NCBI RefSeq assembly: GCF_000381765.1
Contig: NZ_KB907074.1
Span: forward strand, 372,001-436,000
DNA: 64,000 nt
Source of the DNA: [Zimmermannella] faecalis ATCC 13722
Lineage (GTDB): Bacteria > Actinomycetota > Actinomycetes > Actinomycetales > Microbacteriaceae
Reading direction: 5' to 3'
Both the position numbers and the translations under genes were made by a program. Below are positions 16,552 to 24,535 of the stretch, one piece after another (within the stretch, counting starts at the first letter, position 1; each line of letters starts with the position of its first letter). The notes beneath the pieces were generated by a model, which ran no database searches, was not told the DNA's origin, and worked only from the letters and a program-made list of their open reading frames with translations.

Positions 16552-19521
16552 CTATTCGTCGCCGTAGAAGACCCGCTCGAACACGGCACGCGCGCGGCGG
16601 GTCGCGTTCAGATAGTCGTTCTCGAGCTCGACGCCGGAGCCGGGCTCGTAGCCGAGGATGCGGGCCACGCCCTCGAGCGCGAAGGGGTCGCCTGGCAGCA
16701 CATCGGTCTGCGCGTTCGAGTAGAGCAGCACACCCGAGCGAACTCGGCTCGCGAGCACCCACGCCGCCCTGAGCGTCTCGACGTCCTGGTACGAGACGAT
16801 GCCGTGCTGCCGCGCGACCTCGAGTGCATCGAGCGTCGAGGTGGTGCGCAGCTCGGGGATGTCGTGTCCGCGGTCGAGCTGAATCGACTGCACGAGCCAC
16901 TCGACGTCGCTCAGCGAACCACGACCGAGCTTGAGGTGACGCCTCGGATCGACGCCGTGAGGCAGCCGCTCATCTTCGACGCGCGCCTTGATTCGGCGAA
17001 TCTCCATGAGTTCTTTCGCCGCGAGTCCGCTCGAGCGGTATCGCGTGCGATCCGCGATCTCTATGAACCCGTCAATGAGGTCTTGATCGCCGGCGATCCC
17101 CCGGGCTCGCAGGAGCGCCTGTGCCTCCCACCCGAGTGACCACTTCGCGTAGTAGTTGTCATAGGCGGTGAGCGAACGCACGAGCTCGCCATTTTTCCCC
17201 TCGGGTCGCAGATCGGCGTCGAGGTCGATCGGCAGTCGGGCGTCGTCGAGCACCTCTTGAATGCGGCGCACGAACGTGCGTGCCGCGCCCGCGGCGTCGT
17301 CCCCCTCGTAGCCGTCGGTGCCGTACACGTACACCACGTCGAGGTCGCTGCCGATACCGAGCTCTCGGCCACCGAACCGGCCGAGGGCGATGACCGCAAA
17401 GGGCGGATACGCCCGTTCATCGATGCGGCGCACGGCCATGATTGCGCCGCGAATCGTGAGCTCGGCGACCGTCGTCAGCCCCTGTGCGATCGCGTCGAGC
17501 TCGTCTCCCCCGAGAACCGCGGTGAGCGCGATTCGGAGCATCTCGCGACGACGCAGTCCTCGGAGTATTCGGCCGAGACGAACCTCGTCGTCATGTCGTT
17601 TCAAAGCTCCCTCGAACTCGGGCCAGAGCTCCTGCTCGGTGCGGGGACGCAGGGCGCTGTCGCTGTCGAGCCACTTGACGGCCTCAGGGAACAGCTCGAG
17701 GAACGTCGCACAGAACGAGCTGTTTGCGAGCACGGCGCACAGCCGGCGTGCCGCGAGGTTCGAGTCGCGGAGTAGCCGCAGGTACCAGGACGCCTCGCCG
17801 TTCTGCTCGGAGAGCTTCCGGAATGCGAGGAGCCCCTGATCGGGATCGGTTCCCTCCGCGAGCCACTCGAGCAGCACCGGGAGCAGGTTGCGCTGCATGG
17901 TTGCGCGCCGGGATACCCCCTGCGTGAGCGCTTGGATGTGCGCGAGCGCGCCGCGCGCATCCTGGTAGCCGATTGCCCGCAGACGAACTAGCACGCGCTC
18001 GTCGGCAAGTTGGAACTCGTCGGCGCTGAGGCGTGAGGCTGCGGCGACGAGGGGCCGGAAGAAGAGCTTTTCGTGGAGCTGGCGCACGCGCCGACGCACC
18101 TCGGCGAGTGTGCTGCGCAGCTGGCCTACGCTCTCGCTGCGGGCGCCGCGGGCGAGGGCACGAAGGGCCGCCTGGTCATCTGGCACGAGGTGGGTGCGCT
18201 GCAGGCGTCGGAGCTGCACACGGTGCTCGAGCAGGCGCAAGAATCGGTAGTCGTTCGAAAACTGGGCTGCGTCGTCGCGGCCAATGTGCCCCTCCGCGGT
18301 GAGTGCGGTGATGGCATCGAGCGTGCTCCGCACCCGCAGGTGTTCGTCGACCTGTCCGTGCACGATCTGGAGGAGCTGCACGGGGAACTCGATATCGCGC
18401 AGGCCACCGGGCCCGAGCTTCAGCTCACGGTCGACTTCCTCACGGGGAATGTGGTCGATCACGCGCTTGCGCATTCGCTGCACGCCAAGCACGAAGTCGT
18501 CCCGATCGCCCGCGTTCCACACGAGGGGCGCAACGGCGTCAGTGAACCGGGTACCGAGCTCGAGATCGCCGGCGATGGCGCGCGACTTCAACAGGGCCAT
18601 GAACTCCCAGTTCTCGGCCCAGCGCTCGTAGTACTGCAGATAGCTGTCGAGCGTGCGGACGAGAGCTCCGTCCTTGCCCTCGGGGCGCAGGTTCGCGTCG
18701 ACCTCCCACAGGGGTGGCTCGACCGCGTAGTCCATGACGATGTGCATCATTCGCGAGGCGAGTCGGGTCGCGATCTCGATGGCGCGCGGCACCTCGAGGC
18801 CACTCCCCTCGGCCGGTTCAGCGACGAACATGACGTCGATGTCAGAGATGTAGTTGAGCTCGCGTGCGCCGCACTTTCCCATGCCGATCACGGCGAGCCG
18901 CACGTTGGCAACCTCGTCAGCCGGGTACTTGCCGAAGCTTGCCGCGGGCGCGGAAATCTCCCTGCGCGCGAGATCGAGCGCAACGTCGATCGTGCTCGAG
19001 GCGAGGTCGGCGAGGGCCTCGCCGATGCGGTGGATCGACACCTCGGGTTGCGGCAGGCGCATGTCATAGAGGGTGATGCGGGCGAGTTCGACCCGATAGC
19101 GGATGCGGAGCGCTTCGACGGCGTCGTCGCCCTCGAGGTCCTCGACCGCGGCACGAAGTCGGCGATCCATTCCCGCCGAGGTCGGGAGTTCCGGTGAGCC
19201 CGTGTAGATCTCATCAACAACGTCGGGATGCCGACGCACGAGCTCGACAAGGCGGGTCGAGGTCGCGAAGAGCGTAATCACCGACCGGAGCTTGTCGAGC
19301 TCGCTCCCCCAGGTCTTGGCGAGATCGGGCTCGCGCTGCAGCAGTTCGACGAGTTCCCGAAGCGCGACCTCGGGCTCTGGGTCGAAGGTCTCGAACAGCG
19401 AGAGCGTGGTCTCGTCGTCGAGCTGCAGGAGGCCGGCGAGCTCGTCGAGCAGTTCGCCAGCTCGACGCGAGTCGCTGAAGCCGGCTCGGAGGATTCGGGT
19501 TCGGGTGCCCTCGCGCATCAT
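16552..19521 (-). CDS. glnE: Bifunctional glutamine synthetase adenylyltransferase/adenylyl-removing enzyme
   Basis: About 989 residues in two tandem halves, each a GlnD/GlnE-type nucleotidyltransferase followed by a helical domain. The N-terminal half has GKCGARELNYISDIDVMFV (metal-binding DxD), the C-terminal half GRFGGRELGIGSDLDVVYVY; each is followed by a NLRPEGKDG/DLRPEGKNG motif. One half adds and the other removes AMP on glutamine synthetase. The start is the ATG pair at 19516-19521, 13 nt after the glnA2 stop, so it is probably co-transcribed with glnA2; the longer frame runs into glnA2 and is rejected. The ribosome site is weak. Confidence 0.95.
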   Translation of the reverse strand: MMREGTRTRILRAGFSDSRRAGELLDELAGLLQLDDETTLSLFETFDPEPEVALRELVELLQREPDLAKTWGSELDKLRSVITLFATSTRLVELVRRHPDVVDEIYTGSPELPTSAGMDRRLRAAVEDLEGDDAVEALRIRYRVELARITLYDMRLPQPEVSIHRIGEALADLASSTIDVALDLARREISAPAASFGKYPADEVANVRLAVIGMGKCGARELNYISDIDVMFVAEPAEGSGLEVPRAIEIATRLASRMMHIVMDYAVEPPLWEVDANLRPEGKDGALVRTLDSYLQYYERWAENWEFMALLKSRAIAGDLELGTRFTDAVAPLVWNAGDRDDFVLGVQRMRKRVIDHIPREEVDRELKLGPGGLRDIEFPVQLLQIVHGQVDEHLRVRSTLDAITALTAEGHIGRDDAAQFSNDYRFLRLLEHRVQLRRLQRTHLVPDDQAALRALARGARSESVGQLRSTLAEVRRRVRQLHEKLFFRPLVAAASRLSADEFQLADERVLVRLRAIGYQDARGALAHIQALTQGVSRRATMQRNLLPVLLEWLAEGTDPDQGLLAFRKLSEQNGEASWYLRLLRDSNLAARRLCAVLANSSFCATFLELFPEAVKWLDSDSALRPRTEQELWPEFEGALKRHDDEVRLGRILRGLRRREMLRIALTAVLGGDELDAIAQGLTTVAELTIRGAIMAVRRIDERAYPPFAVIALGRFGGRELGIGSDLDVVYVYGTDGYEGDDAAGAARTFVRRIQEVLDDARLPIDLDADLRPEGKNGELVRSLTAYDNYYAKWSLGWEAQALLRARGIAGDQDLIDGFIEIADRTRYRSSGLAAKELMEIRRIKARVEDERLPHGVDPRRHLKLGRGSLSDVEWLVQSIQLDRGHDIPELRTTSTLDALEVARQHGIVSYQDVETLRAAWVLASRVRSGVLLYSNAQTDVLPGDPFALEGVARILGYEPGSGVELENDYLNATRRARAVFERVFYGDE

Positions 19522-19534
19522 CTTGCGGCCGGGT

Positions 19535-20866
19535 CTAGAGGCCGAGCCCCTGGCGCAGCTCGAACTCGGTGACCTGGCGGCGGAACGATTTCCACTCGTT
19601 GCGCTTGTTCTCGAGGAAGAACTCAAACAGCTGCTCCCCGAGCGTCTGCGCGACGAGCTCAGACTGTTCGGTGATGAGCAGCGCCTCGTCCAGGTCGTGT
19701 GGGAGGTCGTCGTAGCCGAGCACATGGCGTTCGCGCACCGAGAGGTCGCGCAGGTCGCCGTCGATCTCCTCGGGCACCTCGTACTCCCCCTCGATGCCGC
19801 GCAGACCGGCCTCGATCAGCACGGCAAACGCGAGATACGGGTTCGCGTGCGAGTCGATCGCGCGGTACTCAAGGCGGGCCGAACGCGACTTATTCGGCTT
19901 GTAGGTCGGCACGCGCACGAGCGCCGAGGAATTATTGTGGCCCCAGCAGATGTAGCTCGGCGCCTCGTCGCCGCCCCAGAGTCGCTTGTACGAGTTCACC
20001 GACTGGTTGGTGATCGCGGTGATCTCGCGGGCGTGCCGCAACAGCCCGGCGATGAACTGGCGCCCCGTGCGCGAAAGCTGGTGCTGCGAGCCGGGCTCGT
20101 AGAACGCATTCGTCTCACCCTCAAACAGTGAGATGTGGGTGTGCATGCCCGAGCCCGGCCAGTCGACGTGCGGCTTCGGCATAAAGGTCGCGTGCACGCC
20201 GTGCTCGGCGGCGACCTCGTGCACGACCGTGCGGAACGTCATCAGGTTGTCGGCCATCGTGAGGGCGTCGGCGTACCGGAGGTCAATCTCGTTCTGGCCC
20301 GGGCCACCCTCGTGATGGCTGAACTCGACGGCGATGCCGAGCTCCTCGAGCAGCCGGACGACGCGACCGCGGAACGCGTGAGAGATGCCGCCTGAAATGT
20401 TGTCGAAGTACCCGGCCGAGTCAATGGGCTCGACATCCCCCGCCCCGAGCCCGATCTGGCCGAGCACGTAGAACTCGATTTCGGGATGCACGTAGCAGTC
20501 GAACCCGAGCGATGCGGCCCGCTCGAGGGTGCGGCGCAGTACGTTGCGCGGGTCGGTGAGCGCTGGCTGGCCGTCGGGCGTGCTGAGGTCGCAGAACATC
20601 CGGGCGCTGCGCTCAACGCCGTGCCAGCTGAGCTGCTGGTACGTCGAGGGGTCGGGCCGCAGGAGCATGTCGGACTCGCTGCGCCGGGTGAGGCCCTCGA
20701 TTGTGGAGCCGTCGAAGCCGACTCCCTCGGCGAACGCCCCCTCGACCTCGGCGGGCGTGAGCGCCACCGATTTCAGCGTGCCGAGCACGTCGGTGAACCA
20801 GAGACGCACGAACCTGATGTCGTTGTCGTCGATGGCTTGGAGCACGTAATCCTGCTGCTGGCTCAT
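19535..20866 (-). CDS. glnA2: Glutamine synthetase type I paralogue (GlnA2)
   Basis: A 443-residue glutamine synthetase homologue with FDGSTIEGLTRRSESDM, PEIEFYVLG, FMPKPHVDWPGSGMHTHISLF and ARLEYRAIDSHANPYLAF. The segment equivalent to GlnA1's adenylylation site reads DGDLRDLSVRE: the tyrosine is replaced by Arg, so GlnE should not modify it. Its true substrate may be another amine, as reported for some actinobacterial GlnA-like enzymes; glutamine synthesis is not proven. A TAAGCT element 7 nt before ATG 20866 supports this start over the much longer open frame. Downstream glnE follows after 13 nt. Confidence 0.93.
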   Translation of the reverse strand: MSQQQDYVLQAIDDNDIRFVRLWFTDVLGTLKSVALTPAEVEGAFAEGVGFDGSTIEGLTRRSESDMLLRPDPSTYQQLSWHGVERSARMFCDLSTPDGQPALTDPRNVLRRTLERAASLGFDCYVHPEIEFYVLGQIGLGAGDVEPIDSAGYFDNISGGISHAFRGRVVRLLEELGIAVEFSHHEGGPGQNEIDLRYADALTMADNLMTFRTVVHEVAAEHGVHATFMPKPHVDWPGSGMHTHISLFEGETNAFYEPGSQHQLSRTGRQFIAGLLRHAREITAITNQSVNSYKRLWGGDEAPSYICWGHNNSSALVRVPTYKPNKSRSARLEYRAIDSHANPYLAFAVLIEAGLRGIEGEYEVPEEIDGDLRDLSVRERHVLGYDDLPHDLDEALLITEQSELVAQTLGEQLFEFFLENKRNEWKSFRRQVTEFELRQGLGL

Positions 20867-20873
20867 AGGTACG

Positions 20874-20879
20874 AGCTTA
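20874..20879 (-). promoter_or_regulatory. -10 element, leaderless glnA2
   Basis: TAAGCT ends 7 nt before the ATG at 20866. Confidence 0.55.
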
Positions 20880-20907
20880 TGAGACACCGGCTCCGTACGC
20901 GCAGGGA

Positions 20908-20913
20908 TAGGAT
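20908..20913 (+). promoter_or_regulatory. -10 element, leaderless panB
   Basis: TAGGAT ends 7 nt before ATG 20921, which decides that start over the ATG at 20912 (inside the element). Confidence 0.6.
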
Positions 20914-20920
20914 GGCGGGC

Positions 20921-21733
20921 ATGTCGGAGAAGACCCCAGTCAAGCGCGTCCGCACCCGCCACTTTGCCGCAGCGAAGCGTGACGGAATCAAAATCACCGG
21001 CCTCACCGCCTACGACGCGCCGACGGCGCGGGTTTTTGATCAGGCGGGCGTCGACCTGCTGCTCGTGGGCGACTCGGCGGCGAACGTCATGCTCGGGTAC
21101 GACTCGACACTGCCGATTACCGTCGACGAACTGATTACGATGACCCGGTCGGTGGCGCGTGCCGCCGAGCGCGCCTTCGTCGTCGCCGACATGCCGTTCG
21201 GCAGCTACGAGGAGTCGACCGAGCACGCGCTCCAGACCGCAGTGCGGTACATGAAGGAGGCGGGTGCCCACGGCGTGAAGCTCGAGGGCGGCGTGCGCAT
21301 GCGCAAGCAGATTCGCCGCATCACCGAGGCCGGAATCCCCGTGCTCGGCCACATCGGCTTCACCCCGCAGTCAGAGCACAACCTCGGCGGTCACGTGATC
21401 CAGGGCCGCGGCGAGGCGGAGCAGCAGCTGCTCGAGGACGCCCTCGCGGTGCAGGAGGCCGGCGCGTTCGCCGTTGTCATCGAGATGGTGCCGGCCGACG
21501 TTGCCGGTCGCGTCACGAAGGCGCTCGATATCCCGACCATCAGCGTCGGTGGCGGGGCCGAGTGCGATGGCCAGATGATGGTCTGGACCGATGCCTTCGG
21601 CTACACGACCGGCCGCTCACCGAAGTTCGTACGGCGCTACGCCGACCTCGCCGATCAGCTCGCGCAGGCAGTCGGCCGCTACGTCGACGACGTGCACGAG
21701 GGCGCGTATCCGTCGGCCGACGAGAGCTACTAG
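20921..21733 (+). CDS. panB: 3-methyl-2-oxobutanoate hydroxymethyltransferase
   Basis: A 270-residue cytosolic enzyme that transfers a hydroxymethyl group from 5,10-methylene-tetrahydrofolate to 2-oxoisovalerate, the first step of pantothenate synthesis. Motifs: LTAYDAPTARVFDQAG, LLVGDSAANVMLGYDSTLPI (metal-binding Asp), VVADMPFGSYEES, HGVKLEGG and VLGHIGFTPQS. Length is normal. No panC or panD is nearby. The gene is divergent from glnA2 and convergent with the small SPOR-like gene. Confidence 0.95.
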   Translation: MSEKTPVKRVRTRHFAAAKRDGIKITGLTAYDAPTARVFDQAGVDLLLVGDSAANVMLGYDSTLPITVDELITMTRSVARAAERAFVVADMPFGSYEESTEHALQTAVRYMKEAGAHGVKLEGGVRMRKQIRRITEAGIPVLGHIGFTPQSEHNLGGHVIQGRGEAEQQLLEDALAVQEAGAFAVVIEMVPADVAGRVTKALDIPTISVGGGAECDGQMMVWTDAFGYTTGRSPKFVRRYADLADQLAQAVGRYVDDVHEGAYPSADESY

Positions 21734-21760
21734 TACCCGAAGTCGAACTGAGGGCCGCGG

Positions 21761-21949
21761 CTACTCGGCCTCTTCAGCCGCCTCTTCTTCAGCCCACTTA
21801 CGGGCGTTCGCGGCGAGCTTCTCGTTGGCGTGCGCGGCCTCGTCGCGGCTCGCAAAGGGCCCGAGTCGCTCAGACGAGATCGACTGTTTTCCCTCCTCGA
21901 CCTCGCCGGTGCGGGTGTTGAACCAGAATTCGGGCTGCTGATCAGTCAT
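21761..21949 (-). CDS. Small SPOR-like conserved protein
   Basis: A 62-residue protein with an FWFNTRTGEVEEG opening, RLGPFASRDEAAHA in the middle and an acidic Ala/Glu-rich tail. It matches short actinobacterial proteins often labelled SPOR-domain proteins; the RxGPF-x-EA pattern is the SPOR-like signature, but whether it binds peptidoglycan is unknown, and no signal peptide or membrane helix is present. It is divergent from map with only 12 bp between start codons and is predicted to be leaderless. Confidence 0.75.
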   Translation of the reverse strand: MTDQQPEFWFNTRTGEVEEGKQSISSERLGPFASRDEAAHANEKLAANARKWAEEEAAEEAE

Positions 21950-21954
21950 AGACT
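21949..21954 (+). promoter_or_regulatory. -10 element, leaderless map
   Basis: TAGACT ends 7 nt before ATG 21962. Its first base lies in the start codon of the divergent SPOR-like gene. Confidence 0.6.
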
Positions 21955-21956
21955 CG

Positions 21957-21962
21957 ACGATA
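21957..21962 (-). promoter_or_regulatory. -10 element, leaderless SPOR-like gene
   Basis: TATCGT ends 7 nt before the ATG at 21949. It includes the first base of the map start codon. Confidence 0.5.
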
Positions 21963-22843
21963 TGCCGAAAAACTCCGAAACAGGTCTGCTCGTTCCCGGA
22001 ATCGTCACGCCCGAGCGCCGGGTGCCGGCGAGCATCCCCCGCCCCGAATACGTGGGCAAGCAGACGCCGAACGAACCCGACGGCACGGGCGACCTCTACA
22101 CCGAAGAGGAGATCGGTCGCGTGCGGGCGGCGTCACGCATCGCTGCGGCAGCGCTCGAGTACCTCGAGCCGTTCGTGGTTCCTGGAACGACGCACGAGCG
22201 GCTCGACGAGCTCGCCCACGAATTCCTCATTGCCAGGGGCGCGTATCCCTCGACCCTCGGGTATCGCGGCTTCGCGAAGTCGATCTGCACGTCGCTCAAC
22301 GAGTGCATCTGTCACGGCATTCCCGACGACACGGTGCTCGAAGACGGCGACATCCTCAACATCGACATCACCGCATACTTCGAGGGAATGCACGGCGACA
22401 CGAACCGCATGTATCTCGTTGGAGATGTGGCCGAGGAGTCGCGCCTGCTCGTCGAGCGCACCTACGAGGCGACGATGCGAGGCATCAAGGCCGCGAAACC
22501 CGGGCGTCAGGTGAACGTCATTGGCCGCGTCATCGAGAAGTACGCGAGTCGTTTCGGGTACGAGTCGGTGCGCGACTACACCGGGCACGGCGTCGGCCGC
22601 TCGTTCCACTCGGGCCTCATCATTCCGCACTACGACACCGACCGCTTCACCGACGTGATCGAGCCCGGCATGATCTTCACGGTCGAGCCGATGCTCGTCA
22701 CTGGGTCGCAGGACTGGGAGCAGTGGGACGATGACTGGACGGTTGTGACCCGCGACGGCTCGCGGTGCGCACAGTTCGAGCACACCATCGTGATTCGTGA
22801 GGACGGGCCCGAGATCCTCACGCTCCCGCCGTCACAACTGTGA
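21962..22843 (+). CDS. map: Type I methionine aminopeptidase
   Basis: A 293-residue dinuclear metalloprotease that removes initiator methionine from nascent proteins. An N-terminal extension of ~35 residues (GLLVPGIVTPERRVPASIPRP) is typical of actinobacterial MAP type Ic. Catalytic features: CHGIPDD (His), NIDITAYFEGMHGDTNRMY (two metal Asp), GHGVGRSFHSG (His), FTVEPML and FEHTIVI (metal Glu). ATG 21962 is supported by a TAGACT element at leaderless spacing; no ribosome site is visible. Confidence 0.95.
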   Translation: MPKNSETGLLVPGIVTPERRVPASIPRPEYVGKQTPNEPDGTGDLYTEEEIGRVRAASRIAAAALEYLEPFVVPGTTHERLDELAHEFLIARGAYPSTLGYRGFAKSICTSLNECICHGIPDDTVLEDGDILNIDITAYFEGMHGDTNRMYLVGDVAEESRLLVERTYEATMRGIKAAKPGRQVNVIGRVIEKYASRFGYESVRDYTGHGVGRSFHSGLIIPHYDTDRFTDVIEPGMIFTVEPMLVTGSQDWEQWDDDWTVVTRDGSRCAQFEHTIVIREDGPEILTLPPSQL

Positions 22844-22875
22844 CGCGCCTCGGGTATCTCGCTTCGTGAACTGCG

Positions 22876-22881
22876 TAGGCT
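22876..22881 (+). promoter_or_regulatory. -10 element, leaderless ppgK
   Basis: TAGGCT ends 6 nt before ATG 22888. Confidence 0.6.
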
Positions 22882-22887
22882 AGGCGC

Positions 22888-23673
22888 ATGGCACAGACGC
22901 AATCGCCGGTCGGCATCGGCATCGACATCGGCGGCACCGGGATCAAGGGCGCACTCGTGAATCTCGACGACGGTTCGCTCGTCGGTGAACGGCAGAAGGT
23001 CAAGACGCCGGAGGGCGCCCCCATCGACGCCGTGCTCGACGCCGTCGAGGAACTGCGCGGAAAAATCCTCGCGCAACCCGAGGCGTCCGGCAGCGACTAC
23101 TCGATCGGCATGTGCATGCCGTCGGTCGTGCGCCGTGGAGTGGCGCTGTCGGCGGCGAATATTGCCGACGAATGGATTGGCTTTGAGGCCGCAAAGGCAT
23201 TCTCGGAGCGCCTTGGCACCCCGGTATCGCTCATCAACGACGCGGATGCGGCCGGCTACGGCGAGGTGATGTTCGGTCACGCAAAGGACGCCCACGGCGC
23301 GCTACTCGTGATCACGCTCGGCACGGGCATCGGCTCGGCCCTGATCCACAACGGCAACCTCGTGCCGAACACGGAGCTCGGCCACCTGTCGCTCGGCAAG
23401 CACGGCGACTACGAGAAATACGCGTCGGCGAAGGTGCGCGAGAAAGAAGACCTACCCCTCAAGCACTGGGCGAAGAAGCGCCTCACGCCCTACTTCGCGA
23501 AGCTGGAACAGCTCTTCTCCCCCGACCTGTTCATCGTCTCGGGCGGGATTTCGAAGCGGGCTGACGAGTTCCTGCCGTTCATCGACGTGCCGACCCGAAT
23601 CGACGCGGCACAGCTCACGAACAACGCGGGCATCGTCGGTGCCGCGCTGCTCGCCGAGGAAGGGTGGACGTAG
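22888..23673 (+). CDS. ppgK: Polyphosphate glucokinase (ROK family)
   Basis: A 261-residue kinase that phosphorylates glucose to glucose 6-phosphate with polyphosphate or ATP, the usual glycolytic entry enzyme of actinobacteria. It has the phosphate-1 motif GIDIGGTGIKGALV, sugar-binding INDADAAGYGEV, ITLGTGIGSALI, ELGHL, and the polyphosphate-type region KHWAKKRLTPYFAKLEQLFSPDLFIVSGGISKR. Length matches PpgK rather than larger ROK kinases. The gene ends just before the convergent RNase P RNA. Confidence 0.93.
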   Translation: MAQTQSPVGIGIDIGGTGIKGALVNLDDGSLVGERQKVKTPEGAPIDAVLDAVEELRGKILAQPEASGSDYSIGMCMPSVVRRGVALSAANIADEWIGFEAAKAFSERLGTPVSLINDADAAGYGEVMFGHAKDAHGALLVITLGTGIGSALIHNGNLVPNTELGHLSLGKHGDYEKYASAKVREKEDLPLKHWAKKRLTPYFAKLEQLFSPDLFIVSGGISKRADEFLPFIDVPTRIDAAQLTNNAGIVGAALLAEEGWT

Positions 23674-23689
23674 ACGCGGTCGGGTGCGG

Positions 23690-24049
23690 CCGAGTGGGTC
23701 GGCCGGTACGCCGGGTTCTGTGAGGAGTTGCCTCCCCGACGGCCATCTATCTCGGCGACGAGTTACCCCGCCGCTCTAGCAGCACACCCGGAAGCTCGGC
23801 GAGCCGCGTCAACGCTTCCTGTTGGCCTTGCTCCAGACGAGGTTTACCTTGCGGGGAACGTCGCCGCTCCCCCGGTGGGCTCTTACCCCACCCTTTCACC
23901 CTTACCCTTTCGGGCGGTTTGCTTTCTGTGGCACTGTCTCGCGGGTTACCCCGGGTGGGCGTTACCCACCATCCTGCTCTGCGGAGCCCGGACGTTCCTC
24001 GGGCCGCCCGAAGGCGACACGCGACCGTCTGGCCGACCCACTCGACCGG
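23690..24049 (-). ncRNA. rnpB: RNase P RNA, bacterial type A
   Basis: The catalytic RNA of RNase P, which trims tRNA 5' leaders. On the minus strand the conserved 5' P4 segment (GAGGAACGTCCGGGCTCC, about 23984-24001) and 3' segment (ACAGAACCCGGC, 23710-23721) are present, together with AAGGGTGAAAGGGTG, TAAACC and the GAGCAAGGCCAACAGG region. The terminal helix P1 forms between GAGTGGGTCGGCC at the 5' end and GGCCGACCCACTC at the 3' end, which sets the approximate limits. Several open frames read through this region on both strands and are spurious. Confidence 0.95.
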
Positions 24050-24076
24050 CAAGTCTACCGCGCGGCGGGGAGCCGG

Positions 24077-24535
24077 TCAGAACAGCGAGTCCCCCGCGAG
24101 CGGGTTCGGGCCCTGGTAGTCGCCCGGGCGATCCATCGCGGCGTTTGCGGCGGCGTCGGCGCGGGCGTTCTTCGCGCGCGGAATCCAGGTGAAGCGCACG
24201 TCGCGGCCGGCGATGAGCTCGCGTGCGATGGCTGCGAGCTTCTGCATGTCGGGGTGCTTAATCTTCCAGCGTCCAGACATCTGCTCGACCACGAGCTTGG
24301 AGTCCATGCGCACCTCAACGCTCGCCTCGGGATCGCGCGCAAAGGCGGCCTGTAGGCCGAGCACGAGCCCCGTGTACTCGGCGACGTTGTTGGTGCAGAC
24401 GCCGAGGGCGCGCGGAATCGTCTCGAGTACCTCGCCCGTCGCCGCGTCGATCACGATCGAGCCCGAACCCGCGATGCCGGGGTTTCCGCGGGAGCCGCCG
24501 TCGGCTTCAACAATGAGGTTCACGGGGCTAGACAT
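24077..24535 (-). CDS. Ribonuclease H-like protein
   Basis: A 152-residue RNase HI-fold protein that should cut RNA in RNA-DNA hybrids. The four acidic catalytic residues are in place: Asp in EADGGSRGNPG, Glu in NNVAEYTGL, Asp in VRMDSKLVVEQM and Asp in KNARADAAAN. In many actinobacteria this domain is fused to a phosphatase (RnhA/CobC type); here it stands alone. The start overlaps the end of the upstream zinc-ribbon-like gene by 8 bp, so the two are translationally coupled. rnpB lies immediately downstream on the same strand. Confidence 0.88.
   Translation of the reverse strand: MSSPVNLIVEADGGSRGNPGIAGSGSIVIDAATGEVLETIPRALGVCTNNVAEYTGLVLGLQAAFARDPEASVEVRMDSKLVVEQMSGRWKIKHPDMQKLAAIARELIAGRDVRFTWIPRAKNARADAAANAAMDRPGDYQGPNPLAGDSLF

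Noticed and set aside
16552-19725. Extended start of glnE at 19725
   Set aside because: The extra residues overlap glnA2 coding sequence on the same strand and are low-complexity Ser/Arg, typical of a shadow frame.
20486-20920. Long N-terminal extension of panB
   Set aside because: It is antisense to glnA2 and not part of the PanB family; the -10 element fixes the start at 20921.
23728-24192. Protein-coding open frames across the RNase P RNA
   Set aside because: Both conserved ends and the P1 helix of rnpB are present; the frames have no family features.
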